The notes: generated by a model from the sequence alone, not told the origin. Counted from the stretch's first letter, positions 8,381-18,353 are shown. The stretch is 64,000 nucleotides of DNA from Pontibacter aydingkolensis (GCF_019443125.1 NZ_JAHYXK010000009.1:124001-188000), one strand, 5' to 3'. Numbers and translations are program-made.

Positions 8381-8508
8381 AATCTTTCCCTTCTATAGTT
8401 TAGTTTGTTTCCGTTCCTTTATTTCCTTTACAACGTCCAGTACTTTCAAATAATTCCTGTATACGTTACAAATTGTTTTACATAGTATATAGTGCAGATA
8501 TTATGCCA

Positions 8509-8541
8509 AAAGAGCTGATTTAGGGTATAAATCAGCTCTTT
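8509..8541 (-). terminator. Hairpin terminator downstream of dcd
   Basis: Perfect 14-bp arms AAAGAGCTGATTTA (8509-8522) and TAAATCAGCTCTTT (8528-8541) with a 5-base loop, 23 bases past the dcd stop in the leftward direction. It isolates dcd from the 7892..8380 gene. Confidence 0.8.
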
Positions 8542-8564
8542 ATTTAAATAAAATCAGGGCAATT

Positions 8565-9101
8565 TTACCACTCATTCATCCACATCATGGACTCTACGGG
8601 GGTAATGGTGCGATTGTTATATTTGGCGTTTTGCTTCTTGTTATAATAGTTCTCTATACCGCCTTTTACCTCAAAGTAAATAAGCTGACCAATAGGCATA
8701 CCATAGTATATGCGTACAGGCTGCGATACAGATATTTCAAGTGTCCAGGTGTTGCAGAAACCAACGTCCCCTTTACCAGCGGTGGCATGAATGTCTATAC
8801 CTAATCGGCCCACACTTGATTTACCCTCTAAAAACGGAACATGGGCGTGTGTTTCGGTATACTCCAGGGTAACGCCTAAGTATAAGCGGCCTGGCTGCAG
8901 CACAAAACCTTCCTCTGGTATCTCAAAGGTTTCTATCTCGTTATGCTTGCGGGCATCCAGCACCTCGTCTTTATATGTAGCCAAATAGCGGCCTAAATGT
9001 ACATCATAGGAGTTGGTGCCAAGGCAGGCACGGTTAAACGGCTCCACCAGGATGTTGCCGTTCTCCATCTCCTCTAAAATCTGTCTGTCAGTTAATATCA
9101 T
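8565..9101 (-). CDS. dcd: dCTP deaminase
   Basis: 178 residues, standard for Dcd, which deaminates dCTP to dUTP for dTTP synthesis. Seen: MILTDRQILEEM start, NSYDVHLG, the substrate-binding block FLEGKSSVGRLGIDIHATAG, and the segment GFCNTWTLEI with the catalytic Glu. The distinct HATAGKGDVGF block is typical of the Bacteroidota form. Whether it is monofunctional or also hydrolyses dUTP cannot be settled here. It has its own terminator and no operon partner. Confidence 0.95.
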   Translation of the reverse strand: MILTDRQILEEMENGNILVEPFNRACLGTNSYDVHLGRYLATYKDEVLDARKHNEIETFEIPEEGFVLQPGRLYLGVTLEYTETHAHVPFLEGKSSVGRLGIDIHATAGKGDVGFCNTWTLEISVSQPVRIYYGMPIGQLIYFEVKGGIENYYNKKQNAKYNNRTITPVESMMWMNEW

Positions 9102-9190
9102 AAGGGTAAAATATACGAAGTAAATGTAAGTAAATCAGACCACAGATTTAAGCTGATTAAACTGATTTGACTGATTATTTAAAGTGTTGA

Positions 9191-10483
9191 TTAAATGGAC
9201 TCCTGTAAAGCCTCTAAATTGGCTTTTATATATTGGTCGGCTATACTTTCAGTGATGGCAGTTGATACGAACAGTGCTTCGTACTGAGAAGGAGCTAAGT
9301 ATATTCCTTTTTGCAGCATGGCATTAAAGTAACGACCAAATAAAGCGGTGTCAGATGTCTTGGCACTCTCAAAATCAGTTACAGGCTGGTCGGTAAAGAA
9401 AATGCTGAACATAGAGCCAACACGATTGATTGTAAAGGTAGCACCTAGCTGCTGCATATTCTGCTGCATGCCCTTTACCAGTTTATCTGTAATATTATTC
9501 AGTTGCGTGTATACTTCAGGATTCTCTTTTAAATAGGTAAGCATGGCCATACCTGCTGCCATGGCTATAGGGTTGCCAGATAGCGTACCCGCCTGGTAAA
9601 CCGGCCCGGCTGGGGCTACATAATCCATTATCTCTTTTTTTCCGCCGTAGGCTCCAACCGGCATGCCACCACCGATAATTTTACCAAGTGTGCTCATATC
9701 CGGTGTAACACCATACAGTTCCTGAGCACCACCTGGAGCTAAACGGAAACCTGTCATTACTTCGTCAAAAATAAGCACAATGCCTTCCTGGTCGCATAAG
9801 TCGCGCAGTCCCTGAAGGAAGCCTTCAGCAGGAGTTACCAGTCCCATGTTACCGGCTACAGGTTCCAGAATTATAGCTGCGATCTGGTTTTTATTAGCCT
9901 CTACCAGCGTTTTAACAGCATCAAGGTTATTGTAAGGTGCCGTAAGCGTATCGTTGGCTGTACCTTTGGTAACACCCGGGCTGTCTGGTACACCTAAAGT
10001 AATAGCTCCACTGCCAGCCGAGATCAGGAATGAATCGCCGTGGCCGTGGTAGCAGCCTTCAAACTTGATGATCTTGTCGCGGCCTGTATAGCCACGTGCC
10101 ACACGTATGGCCGACATGGTAGCTTCTGTACCTGAGTTAACCATGCGCACCTTTTCTATACTTGGCACCATGCTGATGATTAGCTCTGCTATCTCGATTT
10201 CTTTACGGGTTGGCGCTCCGAATGAAAGCGAGTTAGGAATTGCTTTCTGAACGGCATCCTGCACAACTTCTGATGCGTGGCCCAGGATCATCGGTCCCCA
10301 TGAGTTAATAAAGTCGATGTAGCGGTTGCCGTCTTCATCAAACATATAGGCTCCTTTTGCCGAAACCATGAAACGTGGATTACCTCCTACGGCTTTAAAA
10401 GCTCTAACCGGGGAGTTAACGCCTCCTGGTATGCTATGCTGGGCACGTGAAAATAACTCGTTACTAATAGGTGCGTGTATCAT
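9191..10483 (-). CDS. hemL: Glutamate-1-semialdehyde 2,1-aminomutase
   Basis: 430-residue PLP enzyme (class III aminotransferase fold) that converts glutamate-1-semialdehyde to 5-aminolevulinate in C5 heme synthesis. PLP lysine Lys268 in [10 protein letters not shown], preceded by [10 protein letters not shown]-terminal [24 protein letters not shown] and YHGHGD are all family signatures. The gating region around [14 protein letters not shown] is intact. A 29-base gap separates it from the substrate-binding protein gene upstream, so the two may share a transcript with guaA. Confidence 0.97.
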   Translation of the reverse strand: MIHAPISNELFSRAQHSIPGGVNSPVRAFKAVGGNPRFMVSAKGAYMFDEDGNRYIDFINSWGPMILGHASEVVQDAVQKAIPNSLSFGAPTRKEIEIAELIISMVPSIEKVRMVNSGTEATMSAIRVARGYTGRDKIIKFEGCYHGHGDSFLISAGSGAITLGVPDSPGVTKGTANDTLTAPYNNLDAVKTLVEANKNQIAAIILEPVAGNMGLVTPAEGFLQGLRDLCDQEGIVLIFDEVMTGFRLAPGGAQELYGVTPDMSTLGKIIGGGMPVGAYGGKKEIMDYVAPAGPVYQAGTLSGNPIAMAAGMAMLTYLKENPEVYTQLNNITDKLVKGMQQNMQQLGATFTINRVGSMFSIFFTDQPVTDFESAKTSDTALFGRYFNAMLQKGIYLAPSQYEALFVSTAITESIADQYIKANLEALQESI

Positions 10484-10512
10484 GTAGTGTTGCGTCTATA
10501 ATAAATTCAATG

Positions 10513-12219
10513 TTAATAAACCTGGTTTACTACTGTAAGCTGCAGGTTGTCAAGTTTAGTGATCGGTACAAACTGATTATCCTGTCGGACTTCGTTTCTG
10601 GAACTTGGATCAATATAACCAAAGCCGGAGATGAATACACCCGGTTTTATACTTGTAGCCTGTAACTGCTGGTTAAACTGCGGGCCATAAGTTTGTAGCA
10701 GGGTTCCGAAGTAGTACATCATCTCAAAGCCGGCATAGGCATATGCAGATGGAGCCATGTTAAACTTGCTCACGTACTTTTTGCGAAACCAGTTGTTTGC
10801 AGGGCTTTGCTTGGCAAAGTATTTTGGGCTGATAAAGTATACTTCCAGGTTATCGAGTTGGCGCAGTGTTATCTGGCTTATGTCCAGCCACTTGTCGTAA
10901 GTTACAATTGGCAGTTTGGATGCTTTGCTCTGCACTACACTGGTAGCATTAACGGCTGCCGTCATTTTATCAGAGAAAACGGCAATATGGCCCAGGTCGT
11001 CCAGATTAAGCCCGTTAAACAGAGTGGCCGTGGCTGTGGCCTGGCTGGAGTTTACTTTGCGATAAGTTCTTACTTTGCCTCCCAGCTTTGTAAATTGTTG
11101 CCTGTAGTGGTAAGCAAAGGTGGTATCATCTTTGGCGTTCTCGAAAAGTATGGCTGCTGTTTTTGGCGAGAAGTTCTGATAAGCATAGGTTGCTGCCTGC
11201 CGTGCCTGCGTTGCCACAGAGGATTCAAAAAGAAATGCATTGGTGTTGCCACGTACCATTTCCAGGTCCTGAGAAAGCGGGTTTACAACGTTAATGTTGT
11301 TCTGGGCTGCAAAACGGGCTGCAACTTTTGCAGTAGACTTGTAAAGAGGCCCAACCAGCAGGTCCATTTGCTTTAGCTCGGGCAAATTAAGTACTCGGTT
11401 TACACTTGCTGTATCGGCCCCGGTATCGTAAGTATAAAGGTTAATGTTTATGCCTTGTTTTTGCAGTGAGTCCTGTGCCAATTTAATACCTGCATACATG
11501 TCCGTAACAAACTGGCTTCTACGTGCTGTCTGCTGATAGTCCTGGTTTAGCTGGAAGGGTAGGAGCAGGGCAACATTAAAGCCCTGGGTACGAAGCGCCC
11601 CCTTGCTCAGGTAACGATTGCGATCCAGGTTAAAACGGGAGACAATATTCTCAAGGGTTGTTCTATCCTGGGAGCGGTACCAACCACCGATCAGCTTATC
11701 AGCAAAAGCCTGGGCAACTGCTTTATCTCGCGGGTTTTGTTGCAGTAACTCCTCAAAAGCTGCTCTTTCATTTAGTCTGTTTAAGTAATAGCGTTTCAGG
11801 CCTTCTGCATCGGTAGCAAGCGGAGTGCCTTGTAGTTCCTGCAGTTTGCTTAGTGCACGTTGGTAGTCGCCTTGCTCAAACAGAATATTAGCTAACAGGT
11901 AATCTGCATCGTTCATGCCGCTCCATTTAGGATACTGGTTCTGCAGTTGCAATAGCATATTATAAGCTTCCGGCAGCTTATCTGCTTTAAGGGCGGCTAG
12001 TGCATAAAAATAAGAAGCTTCGGGGGCATACGCAGTGGTGCTGTTCGCAAGCGGCTGGAGCTCTGCCATTGCCAACGTATACTTTTGCTGTTGCAGCAGT
12101 ACCTTACCGTTGTTGTAAGTTGTAGCCGGGTCCTGTGTTTGAGCCTGTGCCTGTGTAGGTAACGCCAGCGCACCAATAAGCATCAAGCCTGCTATATTCT
12201 TCCAGAAGCTTCTGTTCAT
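10513..12219 (-). CDS. Exported TPR plus type 1 periplasmic-binding-fold protein
   Basis: 568 residues. Signal peptide at 1-26 (LMLIGALALPTQAQA). Residues about 30-200 are TPR-like (YNNGKVLLQQQKYTLAMAEL; ADYLLANILFEQGDYQRALS), then from about 212 a periplasmic-binding domain of the Leu/Ile/Val family begins with FNVALLLPFQLN and continues through LVGPLYKSTAKVAARFA and VYFISPKYFA. The order TPR then binding fold recalls LpoA-type activators of penicillin-binding proteins, and also receptor-type ABC solute binders. No permease genes are near, so a solute-transport role is not supported by context. Neighbours guaA and hemL run in the same direction. Confidence 0.8.
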   Translation of the reverse strand: MNRSFWKNIAGLMLIGALALPTQAQAQTQDPATTYNNGKVLLQQQKYTLAMAELQPLANSTTAYAPEASYFYALAALKADKLPEAYNMLLQLQNQYPKWSGMNDADYLLANILFEQGDYQRALSKLQELQGTPLATDAEGLKRYYLNRLNERAAFEELLQQNPRDKAVAQAFADKLIGGWYRSQDRTTLENIVSRFNLDRNRYLSKGALRTQGFNVALLLPFQLNQDYQQTARRSQFVTDMYAGIKLAQDSLQKQGININLYTYDTGADTASVNRVLNLPELKQMDLLVGPLYKSTAKVAARFAAQNNINVVNPLSQDLEMVRGNTNAFLFESSVATQARQAATYAYQNFSPKTAAILFENAKDDTTFAYHYRQQFTKLGGKVRTYRKVNSSQATATATLFNGLNLDDLGHIAVFSDKMTAAVNATSVVQSKASKLPIVTYDKWLDISQITLRQLDNLEVYFISPKYFAKQSPANNWFRKKYVSKFNMAPSAYAYAGFEMMYYFGTLLQTYGPQFNQQLQATSIKPGVFISGFGYIDPSSRNEVRQDNQFVPITKLDNLQLTVVNQVY

Positions 12220-12227
12220 ACTCTTAT

Positions 12228-12310
12228 CAATTGTGAATGAGCGAATGAGTGATTGAGTGAATAAGTATAAAATGATATTCGCTCAATCACTCATTCAAAA
12301 TTTATTCATT
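12228..12310. repeat. Intergenic hairpin of GAATGAGTGATTGAGTGAATA type
   Basis: The left part starts CAATTGTGAATGAG like the arm at 446, then GAATGAGTGATTGAGTGAAT (12243-12262) pairs with ATTCGCTCAATCACTCATTC (12277-12296) with one mismatch and a 13-14 base loop that itself carries AAGTATA. It fills the gap between guaA and the downstream gene. Confidence 0.75.
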
Positions 12311-12314
12311 GAAA

Positions 12315-13844
12315 CTACTCCCACTCAATAGTAGCCGGTGGTTTTGAGCTGATGTCGTATACCACGCGGTTAACGCCTTTTACTTTGTTGATGATCTCGT
12401 TCGATACATCTGCCAGGAATTCATACGGTAAACGGCTCCAGTCCGCTGTCATGCCATCTATACTTGTCACAGCACGCAGGGCTACCACATGCTCGTAGGT
12501 ACGTTCATCTCCCATCACACCCACAGACTGTACCGGCGTAAGTATAGCGCCAGCCTGCCATACTTCATCATATAAACCGTCTTTTTTGAGGTTATTGATA
12601 AAGATGTGGTCTACCTGCTGCAGTATGTTTACTTTCTCTGGTGTAACGTCGCTAAGTATACGAATGGCTAGACCAGGACCTGGGAACGGATGGCGGCCAA
12701 GTATAGCATCGTCAATTTTAAGTGCTTTACCTACCAAACGAACTTCATCTTTAAATAATGTCTTCAGGGGCTCAACTACCTTCAGTTTCATAAAGTCTGG
12801 CAGACCACCCACGTTGTGGTGCGACTTAATGGTAGCAGACGGGCCTTTCACGCTCATCGATTCAATTACATCGGGATATATAGTGCCTTGCGCCAGCCAC
12901 TTCACATCTTCTATCTTGTGCGATTCTTCATCAAACACCTCGATAAATACTCTGCCGATGGCTTTACGCTTTTGCTCCGGGTCTGAGATGCCTGCTAGTG
13001 CAGTATAAAATTTATCTTTAGCATCTACGCCTTTTACGTTCAGGCCCATGTGCTGGTAAGAGTCCAGTACCTGTTCAAACTCGCCTTTGCGTAATAATCC
13101 GTTGTCAACAAAAATGCAGTAAAGGTTTTTGCCGATCGCCTGGTGGATTAGCATAGCAGCCACGCTTGAATCTACACCACCAGATAAGCCAAGAACTACT
13201 TTGTCGTTTCCTAACTGCTGTTGCAGGTCGGCTACAGTGGCATCAATAAATTGCTCAGAGGTCCAGTCTTGCTGGCAACCGCAGATGTGTACCACAAAGT
13301 TGCGCAACAGCGTTTTGCCTTCTTCGGAGTGTGTTACCTCCGGGTGAAACTGAATGCCATAGGTTTCCTGGTCGCGCAGTTTGTAGGCAGCAACACGAAC
13401 ACTTTCTGTACTGGCAATAACCTCAATGTTATCCGGTATTTCTTTAATTGTATCGCCATGCGACATCCATACTACTGATCCCAGAGTAAGTTCTTTTAAC
13501 AGCCTGTCGTGGTTGTGCAGTTCGCTGATGCGTGCGCGGCCATACTCACGAATAGTAGATGGAGAAACTTCACCGCCTAATTCCTGTGCCATAAGCTGTG
13601 CACCATAGCAAACACCTAGTACAGGAGCTTTACCAAGGTATTGGTTAAGGTCGATGGTGGGGTGCTCCTGGTCGCGTACTGAGCAAGGGCTACCTGAAAA
13701 GATAACGCCTTTCACGTCGTCGGTTAAGGCTGGAACATTATTGTAGGGGTATATTTCGCAATATACGTTTAGCTCGCGCACCCTTCTGGCAATTAGCTGG
13801 GTGTATTGTGAGCCAAAGTCGAGGATGAGAATTTTTTCTGGCAT
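12315..13844 (-). CDS. guaA: GMP synthase (glutamine-hydrolysing)
   Basis: 509 residues from the ATG at 13844; a TTG two codons earlier is possible but [18 protein letters not shown] is the normal N-terminus. Domain order: class I glutamine amidotransferase (Cys79 in [11 protein letters not shown]; His-Glu in [11 protein letters not shown]), ATP-pyrophosphatase with P-loop [13 protein letters not shown], and the C-terminal dimerisation domain ending PPATIEWE. It converts XMP to GMP using glutamine and ATP. Complete and ordinary. The gap to the next gene downstream is filled by a dispersed hairpin repeat. Confidence 0.97.
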   Translation of the reverse strand: MPEKILILDFGSQYTQLIARRVRELNVYCEIYPYNNVPALTDDVKGVIFSGSPCSVRDQEHPTIDLNQYLGKAPVLGVCYGAQLMAQELGGEVSPSTIREYGRARISELHNHDRLLKELTLGSVVWMSHGDTIKEIPDNIEVIASTESVRVAAYKLRDQETYGIQFHPEVTHSEEGKTLLRNFVVHICGCQQDWTSEQFIDATVADLQQQLGNDKVVLGLSGGVDSSVAAMLIHQAIGKNLYCIFVDNGLLRKGEFEQVLDSYQHMGLNVKGVDAKDKFYTALAGISDPEQKRKAIGRVFIEVFDEESHKIEDVKWLAQGTIYPDVIESMSVKGPSATIKSHHNVGGLPDFMKLKVVEPLKTLFKDEVRLVGKALKIDDAILGRHPFPGPGLAIRILSDVTPEKVNILQQVDHIFINNLKKDGLYDEVWQAGAILTPVQSVGVMGDERTYEHVVALRAVTSIDGMTADWSRLPYEFLADVSNEIINKVKGVNRVVYDISSKPPATIEWE

Positions 13845-13850
13845 GCGCAA

Positions 13851-14733
13851 AGGTAAGGCTGTTTTATAGTAATTGCCAACAGAATCTGCTTTTTGATTGG
13901 TTTAGTGGTTGGAGATGATGTGGCAGGGTAGGTTTATACTTATACTTACTGCTATTCTTTCTAGCTGGCTCTATTCCTCAGTCTTACTCGCGTCTGACTT
14001 CATTTCTGGCTTTGGTGTGCTCAAGGCCGCAAGGCCTCGTCTTTTCGCATCGCTCTGTGTTCCCTCCTGCGCCGGGGGCGCTGCCCTCACGGGCACCGGA
14101 TCTCACAAGGCGCTCAACGCAAAGACTGGGATTAACACTGCTTCGCCAGCGGCTGTTGCAATTTGAAATAAAGTATAAATATCTTTTTATGCTATAAAAC
14201 GACGGCCTTTGCCAGGTGCATAAATGACGGTCCACTGTTCGAGCGTTCAGCGAGTTTGGAGCGTCTTGACTTTTTTGCCTACTTTTTGTGTCAAGACAAA
14301 AAGTAGGGCCCAGCCGGCGAGGCGAAAAGCCAGCTAGAAACAGACAAGTTCCTATTCTGAGGAGTTGTCTTTTCATGACATTTGCTTGACCTCCCTTCTA
14401 CCAAGATCCTTACTGGATGACAATAAAAGAGAAAAGTATACTTCCGCAAGTTGAAAGCTTGCCTCAGTAACAGCCACAAAATGAAATCTCGCGGCAGGAC
14501 ATAGCGGGAGAGAGGCAGCCCGGCGCTGCAGTCACGGGGACAAGGATATCCCCGGCAGTTCGGTTCCAGACAGGGAAGTCCGTAACAGTAGAAGGGTGGA
14601 GCTAGAATAATTAAATCCGTTAATTCATCTAATCTGTTAAATCCCCTTAATCACCGGTCGATAATTTTCTCCCTGATCATCAGCCCTTAAACCCTCTTAA
14701 CAATCAAAATCCAAACTTTATACTTTATACTTC
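13851..14733. repeat. Gene-free stretch made of dispersed GC-rich repeat fragments
   Basis: No credible gene. It contains: 14006-14026, a 21-bp segment whose exact reverse complement occurs at 39263-39283; 14278-14307, a hairpin with 11-bp arms CCTACTTTTTG and CAAAAAGTAGG, overlapped by an alternative pairing of GTCTTGAC (14263) with GTCAAGAC (14290); 14388-14423, a segment beginning CCTCCCTTCTACCAAGATCC that recurs with few changes at 39073-39109. Composition between 14000 and 14600 is GC-rich against the AT-rich flanks. The pieces look like remnants of intergenic repeats common in Bacteroidota. Confidence 0.6.
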
Positions 14734-14763
14734 TTGCATTCAAAATAAAAGTTCGTACTTTTG
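14734..14763 (+). promoter_or_regulatory. Promoter of the SRP RNA gene
   Basis: TTG at 14734-14736, exactly 19 bases, then TACTTTTG at 14756-14763, a perfect TTG-N19-TAnnTTTG Bacteroidota housekeeping promoter. The RNA's base-paired 5' end starts five bases downstream, where transcription would be expected to begin. Confidence 0.85.
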
Positions 14764-14767
14764 TAAC

Positions 14768-14868
14768 GGCAAATCGGCACGGCCAGCTCCTGCTGAACTC
14801 CCCCAGGACCGGAAGGTAGCAAGGGTAGGTGGTTGAGCGGCGCGATGTTCGGTTTGCCACTTTTTTTT
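14768..14868 (+). ncRNA. ffs: Signal recognition particle RNA, small bacterial (4.5S) type
   Basis: About 91 nt of RNA followed by a T-run terminator. The conserved apical hairpin is present: CTGAACTCCCCCAGG, ACCGGAAGGTAGCAAGGG (the GGAA tetraloop and asymmetric bulge that bind the Ffh M domain). The ends GGCAAATC (14768-14775) and GGTTTGCC (14851-14858) pair to close the rod, and eight T residues follow at 14861-14868. Its protein partner Ffh is encoded at 39468. A perfect promoter lies just upstream. Confidence 0.93.
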
Positions 14869-14939
14869 GCCCATACCCCAAGGCTTTTCTCCGCCAGCAA
14901 ATTTCCAACTATTACTTTCCAGATTCCCAATTAATGCGT

Positions 14940-14947
14940 TAGATTTG
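14940..14947 (+). promoter_or_regulatory. Candidate -7 box for the aldolase gene
   Basis: TAGATTTG matches TAnnTTTG, 28 bases before the ATG at 14976. The -33 region has only TTT at a slightly long spacing. Confidence 0.4.
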
Positions 14948-14975
14948 TAGGCATAATCTACTACACTTCAGCATT

Positions 14976-15632
14976 ATGAAATTCTTTATCGATACTGCAA
15001 ACCTGCAGGAAATTCAGGAAGCGCACGACATGGGCGTGTTAGATGGCGTAACTACCAATCCATCGCTAATGGCGAAAGAAGGTATTTTCGGCCACGACAA
15101 TGTAATGGCGCACTACAAGCAGATCTGCGAAATTGTAGACGGCGACATTAGCGCTGAGGTAATTGCAACAGATTTTGAGGGTATTGTGCGCGAAGGTGAA
15201 CTGCTTGCCGAACTGCACCCTAACATCGTTGTAAAAGTGCCTATGATCGGCGAAGGGGTAAAAGCTATTCGTTACTTCAGCGAGAAAGGCATCAAAACCA
15301 ACTGTACGCTTGTGTTCTCTGCAGGACAGGCTTTATTGGCAGCAAAAGCAGGTGCAACGTATGTATCTCCGTTTATCGGCCGACTGGACGATGTTTCGAC
15401 TGATGGATTGCAGCTGATCGAGCAGATCGTACACATCTACGGAAACTACGGTTACCAGACGCAGGTATTGGCTGCCTCTGTGCGCCATGTAATGCACCTT
15501 GTGCAGTGTGCTGAACTGGGAGCTGATGTAGTTACTTGTCCGCTTAAAGTAATCACAGGCCTGTTAAAGCACCCACTTACAGACAGCGGCCTGGCTCAGT
15601 TCCTGGCAGACCACGCAAAAGGAAACAAATAA
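14976..15632 (+). CDS. fsa: Fructose-6-phosphate aldolase / transaldolase-like protein
   Basis: 218 residues, the short transaldolase (TalC/Fsa) length. [13 protein letters not shown] start, DGVTTNPSL, Schiff-base Lys87 in [27 protein letters not shown] and [11 protein letters not shown] are all present. Members either cleave fructose-6-phosphate to dihydroxyacetone and glyceraldehyde-3-phosphate or act as transaldolase; sequence alone does not separate them here. The gene is followed by a tandem-unit hairpin and then the ftsE group. Confidence 0.92.
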   Translation: MKFFIDTANLQEIQEAHDMGVLDGVTTNPSLMAKEGIFGHDNVMAHYKQICEIVDGDISAEVIATDFEGIVREGELLAELHPNIVVKVPMIGEGVKAIRYFSEKGIKTNCTLVFSAGQALLAAKAGATYVSPFIGRLDDVSTDGLQLIEQIVHIYGNYGYQTQVLAASVRHVMHLVQCAELGADVVTCPLKVITGLLKHPLTDSGLAQFLADHAKGNK

Positions 15633-15635
15633 GTT

Positions 15636-15731
15636 AATTACGAGTTACGAATTACGAATTAAGGTAGCATCATGAAGAGTATTCTTTTGAGCTTTCATAA
15701 TTCGTAATTCTTAATTCTTAATTCGTAATTA
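15636..15731. repeat. Intergenic hairpin of ACGAATTA-type tandem units
   Basis: Left: TAATTACGAGTTACGAATTA and onward to 15664; right: from 15698, repeated TTCGTAATTC/TTAATTC units ending CGTAATTA at 15731. The two sides are broadly self-complementary around a 35-base centre. It has the same architecture as the elements at 2553 and 12228 with unrelated unit sequence. Confidence 0.6.
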
Positions 15732-15736
15732 TCCCC

Positions 15737-15940
15737 ATGTACATCATCAAAGTAAAAGGCAAAGCAAAAATTCCGGATTATATTCAGCTTCGGGATGATA
15801 ATTTCGTGCTTATTGCTTATTTTAGAGCCGACAGACCTCTTAAAAACCTGGACCGCTACGGCCTGGATGGAAAAGAGGAAGCGCTTGCTGCCCTTATCGA
15901 ATCACTTGACTTTGGTAAGCTGCAGAAATTAGAGATCTGA
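15737..15940 (+). CDS. Small conserved-looking protein of unknown function
   Basis: 67 residues, ATG at 15737, soluble, no signal peptide. Starts MYIIKVKGKAKIPDYIQLRD and ends SLDFGKLQKLEI; predicted mixed alpha/beta. It sits only 8 bases before the ftsE-like gene, so it is probably co-transcribed and may be translated with it. I do not recognise the family. Its compact sequence, without low complexity, and its tight spacing make it a likely real gene. Confidence 0.75.
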   Translation: MYIIKVKGKAKIPDYIQLRDDNFVLIAYFRADRPLKNLDRYGLDGKEEALAALIESLDFGKLQKLEI

Positions 15941-15948
15941 ACCCTTAT

Positions 15949-16659
15949 ATGAATTTTTCTACTTCCCCGGTGGTTTCGCTCCGCGAAGTCGCTATTTACC
16001 AGGATGTTAATACTATTCTTAGCAATGTCAACTTCGATATTGACAAAGGGGAGTTTGTATACTTAGTTGGACGCACCGGAAGTGGTAAAAGCTCATTGCT
16101 TAAAACACTCTATGCCGACCTTCCACTTCTGTCAGGCTCGGCAACAGTTGCAGATTTTAATATCTCGAAGCTTCCTAAAAAGCAGGTTCCATACCTTCGC
16201 CGTAAAATAGGGATCATATTTCAGGATTTTCAGCTTTTGTTCGACAGATCTGTAGCTGAGAATCTGAGCTTTGTTTTGCGGGCTACAGGCTGGAAAGACA
16301 AATCCAAAATAAAACAGCGGATGTCTGAAGTGCTGATGCGTGTAGGATTGGATGCTGCTGCTAATAAAATGCCACACCAACTCTCAGGTGGCGAGCAGCA
16401 GCGTATTGTGATTGCTCGGGCCCTGCTAAACGAGCCGGTTATACTTTTTGCCGATGAGCCAACCGGTAACCTCGACCCTATGGTGGCAGATGGCATTATG
16501 CAGTTGTTCGGGGAGATCAATAACAGCGGCACCGCCATACTTATGGCAACCCATAACTATGAGATCATAAACCGGTATCCTAAGCGCGTGCTTAAATGCG
16601 CAAACGGGAAAGTTCTGGATTCAAAAGTTGAGCAGTTCACTTTAACAAATGGTATCTGA
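15949..16659 (+). CDS. ftsE: FtsE-like ABC ATPase
   Basis: 236 residues. Walker [10 protein letters not shown] at 41-49, signature [15 protein letters not shown], Walker [14 protein letters not shown], switch His in MATHNYEI. The DEPTGNLDP stretch and overall length match the FtsE/LolD/MacB group; FtsE couples ATP use to peptidoglycan hydrolases through the membrane partner FtsX. No ftsX lies next to it, which is common in Bacteroidota. It overlaps the following glycosyltransferase gene by 11 bp. FtsE is the best call; another LolD-like role is possible. Confidence 0.85.
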   Translation: MNFSTSPVVSLREVAIYQDVNTILSNVNFDIDKGEFVYLVGRTGSGKSSLLKTLYADLPLLSGSATVADFNISKLPKKQVPYLRRKIGIIFQDFQLLFDRSVAENLSFVLRATGWKDKSKIKQRMSEVLMRVGLDAAANKMPHQLSGGEQQRIVIARALLNEPVILFADEPTGNLDPMVADGIMQLFGEINNSGTAILMATHNYEIINRYPKRVLKCANGKVLDSKVEQFTLTNGI

Positions 16660-17569
16660 GGTATCTATTCTAATCCCTGTCTTTAACCAGGATGTAACAG
16701 CCATGGTGCATACGCTGATTGCACAATGCAAACGGCTGGCCGTACGTTACGAAATCCTGTTGTATGACGATGGGTCTGATGAGGATATCAAGAACCTGAA
16801 TCGCCTGCTGGCTAAGCAAAAACGCGTAATTTATTTTGAGCTGCCCGAGAATATTGGCCGTGCCGCCATCCGTAACAGACTTGCGCAAGATGCCCGCTAC
16901 GATTACCTGCTTATGCTGGATAATGATTGCCTGCCAGTATCACCTAACTTCCTGTACAATTATTTAGTAGCTGCACCAAAAAGCGAGGTAGTTATTGGAG
17001 GGATAGCCTATGTTTCTAAAGCGCCGGATCGCCCCTATAGGCTGCACTGGAAGTATGGGAAAGTACGTGGCTCTAAAAATGCGAGAGAACGTCAAAAAAA
17101 TCCTTACGGTGACATATACCTCTGTAATGCGCTGGTAAGGCGGGATATTTTTCTCCATTTTCCACTGCGCGAAAAGCTAAAGCGCTACGGCCACGAGGAT
17201 ACGGTTTTTGCCCAGGAAATGAGGCAGAACAACATCCATATCAAGCATATTCAGAATCCGGTTATACATTTAGGTTTAGAGCAGACACCAATTATGCTCG
17301 CTAAAACTTACCAGGCAGTAGATAACCTGGTACAGCTTTACCACGACGGAGAGGAACTGGAAGAAATTAAGCTTGTGAAAGTATTCGAAAAATTAAATAG
17401 CCTGCGCCTGGTAAACACCTATACATTGTTCTTTTCCGGTCTTGAGAGAGCCGTGCGCCACAACTTAAAATCCTCTCATCCTAACCTGCTGTTGTTCGAT
17501 CTTTACAGGCTATACTTGTTCGGAAAAAAGGTACAGCAGGCTCCGGAGCTAACACCTGTTTCGGCTTAA
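16649..17569 (+). CDS. Glycosyltransferase family 2
   Basis: 306 residues, GT-A fold. SILIPVFNQDV start, LLYDDGSDED, NIGRAAIRNRLAQ (nucleotide-sugar site) and the metal-binding LMLDNDC are clear; later GHEDTVFAQEM resembles the acceptor-side ED motif. Cytosolic or membrane-associated, adding a sugar to a surface glycan or glycolipid. It starts inside ftsE (11-bp overlap), and its stop overlaps by 4 bp, as TTAA, with the stop of the convergent lipoprotein gene. Donor and acceptor unknown. Confidence 0.88.
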   Translation: MVSEVSILIPVFNQDVTAMVHTLIAQCKRLAVRYEILLYDDGSDEDIKNLNRLLAKQKRVIYFELPENIGRAAIRNRLAQDARYDYLLMLDNDCLPVSPNFLYNYLVAAPKSEVVIGGIAYVSKAPDRPYRLHWKYGKVRGSKNARERQKNPYGDIYLCNALVRRDIFLHFPLREKLKRYGHEDTVFAQEMRQNNIHIKHIQNPVIHLGLEQTPIMLAKTYQAVDNLVQLYHDGEELEEIKLVKVFEKLNSLRLVNTYTLFFSGLERAVRHNLKSSHPNLLLFDLYRLYLFGKKVQQAPELTPVSA

Positions 17570-18231
17570 GCGGGTATAGATGATTTTTTTCTGATGTCCA
17601 GGTATTTGTCTGTTGCCTGTTGAATAGTTCCTTTTGATTCAGTGGAGAGTTGGGCTTCCAGCGTTCTTTTACGGTTGTTCAACGTAACCCACCATCCTTC
17701 AACCAAATCCCAATCTGCTTTATTCAAGTTAGTTGCCCTACGCTCCAGATTTTCAACAAACCTGTGGTAAGTAGGAGCCAGCTCTTCAGCTGTAATGGCA
17801 CTCATGTCATCCGCACTTATAGGCAACCCTAGTATCTCTTCACGCAATTTATACCTGCGGCTAGCCTCTTTGTATTTATTTTCTCGTTTAGCAACTGCTG
17901 CGTTGTAGCGAGTGTCCAGATCTTCAATTTCCGCTTGCCGGGCTTCGTCGTAGGAGCTGAAGTTATCTCTTACTTTCTTTTCCCGGTCCTCGTACTGCTG
18001 CATTAGTTCTGCAGACTCAGTTTGCCATAAGGTGCTATCCTGAACAGACTTTCGCATAGCCCTTAGCTCTGTTTCAGAATATTCAGTATCAGCATCCATT
18101 TCTGCCGTGGTAACAAACTCTTTGTAATTCGTGAACGCCTGATCAGCCTCTTCATTTGTTTGTCGGTTATCACAGGATATAAGTAGGAGCATGCTTAAGC
18201 AAACAAGCACAATCTTTAGAGATGTAAGCAT
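17566..18231 (-). CDS. Coiled lipoprotein, paralogue-like of the one at 44322
   Basis: 221 residues with lipoprotein signal LVCLSMLLLISC (lipobox LISC). The mature protein is highly charged and helical: YKEFVTTAEMDADTEYSETE, an acidic/basic coiled region at about 85-135, then NKADWDLVEGWWVTLNNRKR near the end. The pattern of an acidic helix, a W...DW...LNxRK segment and a final short helix is shared with the lipoprotein at 44322..44924, and I take the two as distant paralogues (DUF6565-like, by recollection). Both end in a 4-bp TTAA overlap with a convergent gene. Function unknown. Confidence 0.72.
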   Translation of the reverse strand: MLTSLKIVLVCLSMLLLISCDNRQTNEEADQAFTNYKEFVTTAEMDADTEYSETELRAMRKSVQDSTLWQTESAELMQQYEDREKKVRDNFSSYDEARQAEIEDLDTRYNAAVAKRENKYKEASRRYKLREEILGLPISADDMSAITAEELAPTYHRFVENLERRATNLNKADWDLVEGWWVTLNNRKRTLEAQLSTESKGTIQQATDKYLDIRKKSSIPA

Positions 18232-18353
18232 TTCGATATATTTTTGATGAACAGTAATTTATAACGCATAGCAAAAGCTATGGTTTTGAGTAGTGCTTTG
18301 TATACGGTTTATACTTTACCCGCTTGTCTGTAAGGCTGCAATAAAACTTTAAT

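Noticed and set aside
10807..11376. 189-codon plus-strand frame
   Set aside because: Wholly antisense to the TPR/periplasmic-binding gene and its composition mirrors that gene's codons.
13845..13850. TTG start two codons ahead of guaA ATG
   Set aside because: ATG at 13844 gives the conserved N-terminus directly.
13909..14166. 85-codon open frame with a hydrophobic start
   Set aside because: It runs through the repeat fragments at 14006 and becomes low-complexity Ala/Thr/Gly; no start signal and no conserved pattern.
14480..14610. tRNA or other structured RNA in the GC-rich stretch
   Set aside because: No cloverleaf, no conserved T-loop or anticodon pattern; it borders repeat fragments instead.
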